Below, piece by piece: positions 59,301 through 64,000 of a stretch of 64,000 nucleotides of DNA (position 1 is its first letter; each line of letters begins with the position of its first letter). This stretch comes from Rhodobacteraceae bacterium HIMB11 (lineage in GTDB: Bacteria > Pseudomonadota > Alphaproteobacteria > Rhodobacterales > Rhodobacteraceae). The stretch is from positions 62,001 to 126,000 of the forward strand of contig AVDB01000004.1 in the NCBI GenBank assembly GCA_000472185.1, given 5' to 3'. Both the position numbers and the translations under genes were made by a program. The notes beneath the pieces were generated by a model. It was not told the DNA's origin, ran no database searches, and was given only the letters and a program-made list of their open reading frames with translations.

Positions 59301-60380
59301 GTGCAATCGGTACCCAGATTAGAGATTAAAAATCTGACGCGTCGTTTTGGCAACACGGACGTGGTACGTGATGTATCGCTCTCCGTGATGCCGGGGCAGG
59401 TCACCTGTTTGTTGGGGCCGTCGGGTTGTGGGAAATCCACAACGCTACGTATGATCGCAGGGATCGAGCAACAAAACAGTGGTGAAATCTGGGTGGATGG
59501 GCAATTGATTTGCGACACCCATACCTCTGTCCCACCCGAGGAACGATCCATCGGATTGATGTTTCAGGATTTCGCCCTTTTTCCCCATTTATCCGTCGCG
59601 GAAAATGTGGCCTTTGGCCTAAGCGGATCAAAGGCGCAGAAACGTGCCCGTGTGGTCGAATTGCTAGAAAAAGTTGGTCTGGCACATATGATCGACGAAT
59701 TTCCCCATACCCTGTCTGGCGGTGAACAACAGCGCGTGGCACTTGCCCGTGCATTGGCACCGCGGCCCAGCATTATGTTGATGGATGAACCGTTTTCGGG
59801 GCTGGACAATCGGTTGCGTGATGACATCCGTGACGAAACCCTTGCCCTGCTAAAGGCCGAGGATACCGCCGTTGTTCTGGTCACACATGAACCGGATGAG
59901 GCGATGCGCATGGCCGACGAAATCGCACTGATGCGCGCAGGCCAAATCGTGCAACGCGGCGCGCCCTATAATATCTATAACGCGCCTGTTGATAAACGCG
60001 CGGTTGCCTTTTTCTCGGACATCAATGAGGTGCGCGCCACCATCCAAGGATCGCTTGTCGATACGGCCTTTGGTCAATTTTTGGCACCTGGCATCAAGGA
60101 TGGATCACAGGTGGATATTGTGTTTCGCCCTCAGCATGTGCGCATTGATTTTGACAGGGCAGGGCGCGGCCCAAATCCAACAGCCAGCCAAGGTGTCGCG
60201 GCACGAGCCCTTGTGGAACGCGCGCGGTTTTTGGGCAGTTATAGCCTGATTGAATTTCGCCTTGAAACGGATGGTGTGCGGATAACAGCCACCGTGCCCA
60301 GCGTATTTTTGCCGAAAGCGGGACAGGCGATGTGGTTGACGGTTCCGCGCGACAGATGCTTTGTTTTTGAAGCAAAATAG
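59301..60380 (+). CDS. ABC transporter ATP-binding protein, iron/sulfate/polyamine-type
   Basis: 359-residue ATPase of the FbpC/CysA/PotA type. Walker A GPSGCGKST (39-47), Q-loop FQDFALFPHL, signature LSGGEQQ (138-144), Walker B IMLMDEP (158-164), and a C-terminal TOBE-like region. A GTG at 59301 (MQSVPRLEIKNLTRRFG) fits better than the ATG at 59259, which would add a hydrophobic stretch foreign to the family. No permease or substrate-binding gene is adjacent, so the imported solute is unknown. Confidence 0.88.
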   Translation: MQSVPRLEIKNLTRRFGNTDVVRDVSLSVMPGQVTCLLGPSGCGKSTTLRMIAGIEQQNSGEIWVDGQLICDTHTSVPPEERSIGLMFQDFALFPHLSVAENVAFGLSGSKAQKRARVVELLEKVGLAHMIDEFPHTLSGGEQQRVALARALAPRPSIMLMDEPFSGLDNRLRDDIRDETLALLKAEDTAVVLVTHEPDEAMRMADEIALMRAGQIVQRGAPYNIYNAPVDKRAVAFFSDINEVRATIQGSLVDTAFGQFLAPGIKDGSQVDIVFRPQHVRIDFDRAGRGPNPTASQGVAARALVERARFLGSYSLIEFRLETDGVRITATVPSVFLPKAGQAMWLTVPRDRCFVFEAK

Positions 60381-60401
60381 CCTATTTTCAGAGGGCTTTT
60401 T
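60374..60401 (+). terminator. Weak terminator after the ABC ATPase gene
   Basis: AGCC (60379-60382) can pair with GGCT (60394-60397), extended by AAAA (60374-60377) with TTT across one mismatch; the run TTTTT (60397-60401) follows the stem. Stem is short and begins inside the stop codon, so confidence is limited. Confidence 0.4.
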
Positions 60402-60554
60402 CACAATCTTTAGGTTAAAGTGTCACGTCCTGCGCAAGATTTTTAAAATTTTCTTTCCGTTTGGGAAATTATCGACTTTAATCCGCCCAAATTAATGAAT
60501 AGATGTGGGACGTTCAAAGGACGCGGCCCAGGTCGCGAACACGAGGAGAAAGAC

Positions 60555-60770
60555 ATGCTAAATAACATTGGTTTGCCGGGCATCCTGCTGATTGCAGTTG
60601 TTGTATTGGTTCTATTTGGTCGTGGTAAGATCAGTGGCTTGATGGGCGAAGTTGGCAAAGGCATCACAAGCTTTAAACGTGGCATCAAAGAAGGCGAAGA
60701 AAGCGCAGCAGAAGAAGCCGCTGAACTTGCCAAAGACGTCACGCCAGAGACAGAAAAAGACAAGGTATAA
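60555..60770 (+). CDS. tatA: Sec-independent protein translocase subunit TatA
   Basis: 71-residue pore-forming subunit of the twin-arginine export system. ATG 60555 follows GAGGAGAAAGAC. An N-terminal membrane helix (GLPGILLIAVVVLVLFGRGKI) ends in the FG hinge, followed by an amphipathic helix and an acidic tail. Starts the tatABC operon; three bases precede tatB. Confidence 0.94.
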   Translation: MLNNIGLPGILLIAVVVLVLFGRGKISGLMGEVGKGITSFKRGIKEGEESAAEEAAELAKDVTPETEKDKV

Positions 60771-60773
60771 TCC

Positions 60774-61256
60774 ATGTTTGATCTGGGTTGGACCGAGCTG
60801 CTGGTCATTGGGATCGTGGCGCTTATCGTAGTGGGTCCCAAAGATTTGCCAGTCCTATTCAAAAAGGGCGGGCAATTTGTTGGGCGGCTCAAAGGTATGG
60901 CGCGCGAATTCAGCAGTGCGATGAATGAAGCCGCAGATGATGCAGGCGTCGGCGACATCAACAAAACGTTGAAGGCCGCAACCAACCCCATGCAAACGGG
61001 CTTTGATAGCGTCAAAGACGCCGCATCAGAGTTTACAAAATGGACCCCTGATAGCGAAACAGGGAAGCTGGCGGCAGATCGTGCCGAAGCGGCCAAGAAA
61101 ATTCATGAGGCCACGGCCAAGCGTGCACAGGAAAAACGTGACGCCGAAGCGGCCGCAGCCGCCGCTGCCGAAACCGCGACAGCCGAGCCAACCCCTGCGG
61201 CGCCCGAACCCGTGGCAGAGGCACCAAAACCTCCCAAGGATAGTGGCCAAGGATAG
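60774..61256 (+). CDS. tatB: Sec-independent protein translocase subunit TatB
   Basis: 160-residue Tat[27 protein letters not shown] is the typical membrane helix with the conserved Glu8 and the GP hinge. An amphipathic helix (about 23-60) and a long Ala/Glu/Pro-rich, low-complexity tail (about 110-160) follow. TatB binds substrate together with TatC. Confidence 0.93.
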   Translation: MFDLGWTELLVIGIVALIVVGPKDLPVLFKKGGQFVGRLKGMAREFSSAMNEAADDAGVGDINKTLKAATNPMQTGFDSVKDAASEFTKWTPDSETGKLAADRAEAAKKIHEATAKRAQEKRDAEAAAAAAAETATAEPTPAAPEPVAEAPKPPKDSGQG

Positions 61257-61259
61257 TGA

Positions 61260-62153
61260 ATGAGCACTGACGACCTAGATTCCAAAACCGCACCGCTGAT
61301 CGAACACCTTGCTGAATTGCGTCAGCGGTTGATCTATTCTGTGTCCGCGTTCATCGTGGGGATGATTATCTGTTTCACAGTGTGGAACCCGATTTTCAAT
61401 TTCCTAACTGAACCGCTGTGTTCTGCGATGACGGCGCGCGGGCATTCGGATTGTGGTTTGATTTTGATTAAACTGCAAGAGGGTTTCTTTGTTGCGGTTT
61501 CAATCTCGCTTCTGGGTGGTTTGATCCTTGCCTTCCCTTACATTGCGTTTCAAATGTGGCGCTTTGTGGCACCCGGTCTTTATAAAACGGAAAAGAACGC
61601 CTTTTTACCGTTTATGATCGCCTCGCCCTTCATGTTCATGTTGGGCGCATCCTTTGCATATTACGTCGTGACGCCCCTTGCGTTCGACTTCTTCCTTGGG
61701 TTCCAACAGGCGGGCACTGATTTGTCCCAAGAGACCGATGGCAACGCCATCGCGGGGATTGCATTCCAAGGTTCGGCCCAAGAATACCTTAGCCTGACAA
61801 TTAAATTTATTGTCGCTTTCGGCATGTGTTTCCAACTGCCTGTGTTGCTGACCCTGATGGGTAAGGCGGGCTTGGTCAGTTCCGAAGGTTTGGGCAATGT
61901 ACGCAAATACGCGATTGTCGGCATCCTTGTTTTGGCAGCGATTGTCACACCGCCTGATGTCATTACCCAAGTGATCCTGTTTGTCGTCGTTTACGGCCTT
62001 TATGAAATCTCGATCTTTCTTGTGCGTCGTGTGGAAACAAAGCGTGAGGAACAACTGCGCGCCGATGGATATTATGATGACGAAGAAGAAGAGTTTGACG
62101 ATCCGTTGATGAAAGAATTCGACGACGAAGAAGACGAAAAAGAAACCAAATAA
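61260..62153 (+). CDS. tatC: Sec-independent protein translocase subunit TatC
   Basis: 297-residue, six-helix receptor for twin-arginine signal peptides. [15 protein letters not shown] is the conserved N-terminal cytoplasmic motif, and FRFVAPGLY-like [14 protein letters not shown] marks the first periplasmic loop. A very acidic C-terminal tail ([20 protein letters not shown]) extends beyond the core. Starts three bases after tatB. Confidence 0.95.
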   Translation: MSTDDLDSKTAPLIEHLAELRQRLIYSVSAFIVGMIICFTVWNPIFNFLTEPLCSAMTARGHSDCGLILIKLQEGFFVAVSISLLGGLILAFPYIAFQMWRFVAPGLYKTEKNAFLPFMIASPFMFMLGASFAYYVVTPLAFDFFLGFQQAGTDLSQETDGNAIAGIAFQGSAQEYLSLTIKFIVAFGMCFQLPVLLTLMGKAGLVSSEGLGNVRKYAIVGILVLAAIVTPPDVITQVILFVVVYGLYEISIFLVRRVETKREEQLRADGYYDDEEEEFDDPLMKEFDDEEDEKETK

Positions 62154-62177
62154 TCCAAGAACACAACAGGTGGGTCG

Positions 62178-63020
62178 ATGAATGAAGTTGATGTAAAACG
62201 CATCGCGGATGCATTGGAGCGTATGTCACCTGCACCTGCTGCGGCCCCTGATTTTGGTGCAGCGGATGCCTTTGTTTGGCATGTTGATCCTGATCGTTTG
62301 GCCCCTGTGCCCAGTATTTCGCGCGTTGATTTATCCCTGTTGGTCGGTGTGGATCGATCACGTGATACATTGATGCAAAACACCTTACAGTTTGCCAAAG
62401 GATATTCGGCAAACAATGCCCTGTTGTGGGGCGCCCGGGGCATGGGCAAATCGTCCTTGGTTAAGGCGATCCATGGCGCGATGAATGCGCAGGGTCATCC
62501 ATTGAAAATCGTGGAACTTCAGCGCGAAGATTTGCCAACTGTTGGACGCCTGTTGAACCATTTGCGAAATAGCGACCATCGGTTTGTGTTGTTCTGCGAT
62601 GACCTCAGCTTTTCGCATGATGATGAACATTACAAATCGCTGAAGGCGGTTTTGGATGGCGGAATAGAGGGGCGGCCAGATAACGTCATTCTGTATGCCA
62701 CATCTAATCGCCGTCATTTAATGCCACGCGATATGATCGAAAACGAACGCAGCAGCGCGATAAACCCGTCTGAGGCGGTCGAGGAAAAGGTCTCCTTGTC
62801 AGATCGCTTTGGCCTATGGCTGGGCTTCCACCCCTGCTCACAGGATGATTATTTCGACATGATCTTTGGCTATTGCAAAGCCCACGGTGTGGTTGAGGAC
62901 GAAGATGTCATCCGTGCCGAAGCCATTGAATGGACCCGCACGCGCGGGTCTTGTTCGGGGCGGGTGGCCTGGCAGTATTTTGTGGACCTTGCAGGTCGCA
63001 AAGGCGTACGTTTGTCCTGA
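62178..63020 (+). CDS. DUF815 AAA+ family ATP-binding protein
   Basis: 280-residue P-loop ATPase. Walker A is GARGMGKSS (85-93) and the Walker B-like strand is FVLFCDDLSF (136-145) with Asp141/Asp142. YATSNRRHLMPRDM and LSDRFGLWLGFHP are DUF815 signatures. This family commonly lies beside tat genes in alphaproteobacteria. Its biological role is unknown. Starts 24 bp after tatC and is probably co-transcribed. Confidence 0.9.
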   Translation: MNEVDVKRIADALERMSPAPAAAPDFGAADAFVWHVDPDRLAPVPSISRVDLSLLVGVDRSRDTLMQNTLQFAKGYSANNALLWGARGMGKSSLVKAIHGAMNAQGHPLKIVELQREDLPTVGRLLNHLRNSDHRFVLFCDDLSFSHDDEHYKSLKAVLDGGIEGRPDNVILYATSNRRHLMPRDMIENERSSAINPSEAVEEKVSLSDRFGLWLGFHPCSQDDYFDMIFGYCKAHGVVEDEDVIRAEAIEWTRTRGSCSGRVAWQYFVDLAGRKGVRLS

Positions 63021-63031
63021 TTAGACGAAAA

Positions 63032-63057
63032 TGGCCGCTGCGATGAAACAGCGGCCA
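63032..63057. terminator. Bidirectional terminator between DUF815 and nlpD-like genes
   Basis: TGGCCGCTG (63032-63040) and CAGCGGCCA (63049-63057) form a perfect 9-bp stem with an 8-base loop between two converging genes. On the minus strand the stem is followed by TTTTCG; on the plus strand the downstream T-run is later (ATGACATTTT). Confidence 0.75.
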
Positions 63058-63081
63058 ATGACATTTTCAAATCGCAGGTGT

Positions 63082-64000
63082 TTAGTTTAGGTAATCCATC
63101 GGGTCAACGCTCTCTAATCCTTTGCGTACCTCAAAATGGACGTAGGATGGGTTGCCTGATGGAACCTTGGCAATACCCTGACCGCGCAGTAGGTTATCGC
63201 CCTTGGCGATCATAATATCGGATAGATTTGCATAGACGGTCAGCAGGTTATCTGCGTGTTTCACAACAACGATTGGCACTTGATTAACGTCCATTGTGAC
63301 GGCTGCAACGACCCCATCCATGGCAGCAACAACGGTTGTGCCTGCGGGCGACGAAATGTCGATGCCATCGGTTTTGCCTTTGGCATATTCGCGGATGATT
63401 TTACCCATCACAGGATATCCCATGCGTCCACCGCTGGGGGCTGCAACAGGTTCGGGTTTGGGTTCTGGTTTCGCGACAACCTCGGGCTCTGGCTCGGGCA
63501 ATGGGGTTGTTGAACTGGGTGGGGGTGGCGTTGGGCTTCCTGCACCGGGGGTTGTGGTTGGGGAAATAGGGGCCGCTGTTTCCGCAGGCAGTGGGATCAA
63601 CAAAAATTGCCCTTCGCGCACGGTTAGGTTGCCATCCAAATTGTTCCATTCGGCCAAGGCGCTGACCGTTACATTATATAGACGAGAAATGGTAAACGCG
63701 GTTTCCCCGCGCACCACCTTGTGGCGGATGGGTTCGATGCCGTCACTGTTTGGTGTGCTTTTCGCAGGTTCATTACTTTGCGCGTTTTCAATCGCACTAT
63801 TGGCCAGCTCGGTCACATCAATGGGTGTGTCCTCGGTCGTCGCAACGGGCGTATCCTCCAGTTTTTGGGGAAGCGCAACAATCGTTCCAGGGGCAAGCGG
63901 TTCATCCACTTGCAATCCGTTATAGCGTGCAATTGGACCCGCCGCCGTATTCAGACGCGCGGCGATTTTACCAACGGTGTCCCCGTCCAGTGCTTCTACA
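63082..64000 (-). CDS. LysM/M23 peptidase-family protein, NlpD-like, 3' part (gene runs off the window)
   Basis: At least 306 residues are encoded, entering from the right edge. The visible part has a LysM-like repeat (DGDTVGKIAARLNTAAGPIA), a spacer, a second LysM (VVRGETAFTISRLYNVTV, AEWNNL), a Pro/Glu/Lys-rich linker, and a C-terminal LytM/M23 domain (GRMGYPVMGKII to the end). Three of four catalytic positions of active M23 enzymes are changed: the first metal His is Thr in KTDGIDIS, the YAH His is Asn (VYANLSD), and the final HxH is YVH. Like EnvC and NlpD of E. coli, it is more likely an amidase activator than a peptidase. Confidence 0.88.
   Translation of the reverse strand, partial: VEALDGDTVGKIAARLNTAAGPIARYNGLQVDEPLAPGTIVALPQKLEDTPVATTEDTPIDVTELANSAIENAQSNEPAKSTPNSDGIEPIRHKVVRGETAFTISRLYNVTVSALAEWNNLDGNLTVREGQFLLIPLPAETAAPISPTTTPGAGSPTPPPPSSTTPLPEPEPEVVAKPEPKPEPVAAPSGGRMGYPVMGKIIREYAKGKTDGIDISSPAGTTVVAAMDGVVAAVTMDVNQVPIVVVKHADNLLTVYANLSDIMIAKGDNLLRGQGIAKVPSGNPSYVHFEVRKGLESVDPMDYLN

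Overview
The window is a chromosomal segment from an alphaproteobacterium, almost certainly a marine member of the Rhodobacterales (Roseobacter group). The signs are: a complete 14-gene nuo operon interrupted by small Rhodobacterales-type extra genes (a DUF5337 protein, lipoproteins, a carboxymuconolactone-decarboxylase-like protein) and a NuoE with a long C-terminal extension; nuoN followed by birA, coaX and ribonuclease J; a MosA-type Hint protein remnant; the DUF3422 protein; and a photolyase-like gene coupled to DUF2256. G+C looks like 50-55% by eye (not counted), lower than in many Rhodobacterales. I saw no rRNA, tRNA, CRISPR array, insertion sequence or prophage.

Layout. 1-828: 5' part of pepN (minus). 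0.9-5.7 kb: photolyase/cryptochrome with DUF2256, malate synthase G, a PuuD-like hydrolase. 5.7-8.1 kb (minus): a coupled SDR-kynU-GNAT operon. 8.2-10.0 kb: a coupled trio of exported MBL-fold protein with a damaged metal site, exported rhodanese and ICMT-like membrane protein. 10.1-13.2 kb: pntAB. 13.3-15.6 kb: DUF3422 and a YeeE/YedE transporter in tail-to-tail overlap. 15.8-21.4 kb (minus): moaA, DNA alkylation repair protein, GNAT, glmS, glmU. 21.5-26.0 kb: gph, a structured gap, MmgE/PrpD, a DegT aminotransferase, a CDF efflux protein. 26.1-32.7 kb: leucine/isovalerate catabolism (ivd, small membrane protein, acyl-CoA ligase, mccB, mccA). 33.0-49.3 kb: nuoA-N. 49.3-52.5 kb: birA, coaX, rnj. 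52.5-58.1 kb (minus): rhlE and prfC interleaved with three decayed genes (MarR regulator, glycosyltransferase, Hint protein). 58.4-64 kb: atypical SDR, lone ABC ATPase, tatABC, a DUF815 ATPase, and the 3' part of an NlpD-like LysM/M23 gene.

How it works together. Much of the window is central energy metabolism: complex I and proton-translocating transhydrogenase at the membrane, acetyl-CoA and glyoxylate handling by GlcB, and leucine oxidation feeding acetyl-CoA. Envelope functions are the second theme: GlmS/GlmU supply UDP-GlcNAc, Tat exports folded proteins, and the NlpD-like protein belongs to cell-wall remodelling. BirA supplies the biotinylation that MccA needs.

The parts most worth following up are the exported MBL/rhodanese/ICMT cassette, the five non-core genes inside nuo (including a 45-residue one), the paired-helix arrangement in the nuo leader, the folded intergenic element at 22.2-22.3 kb, and the cluster of three pseudogenes.
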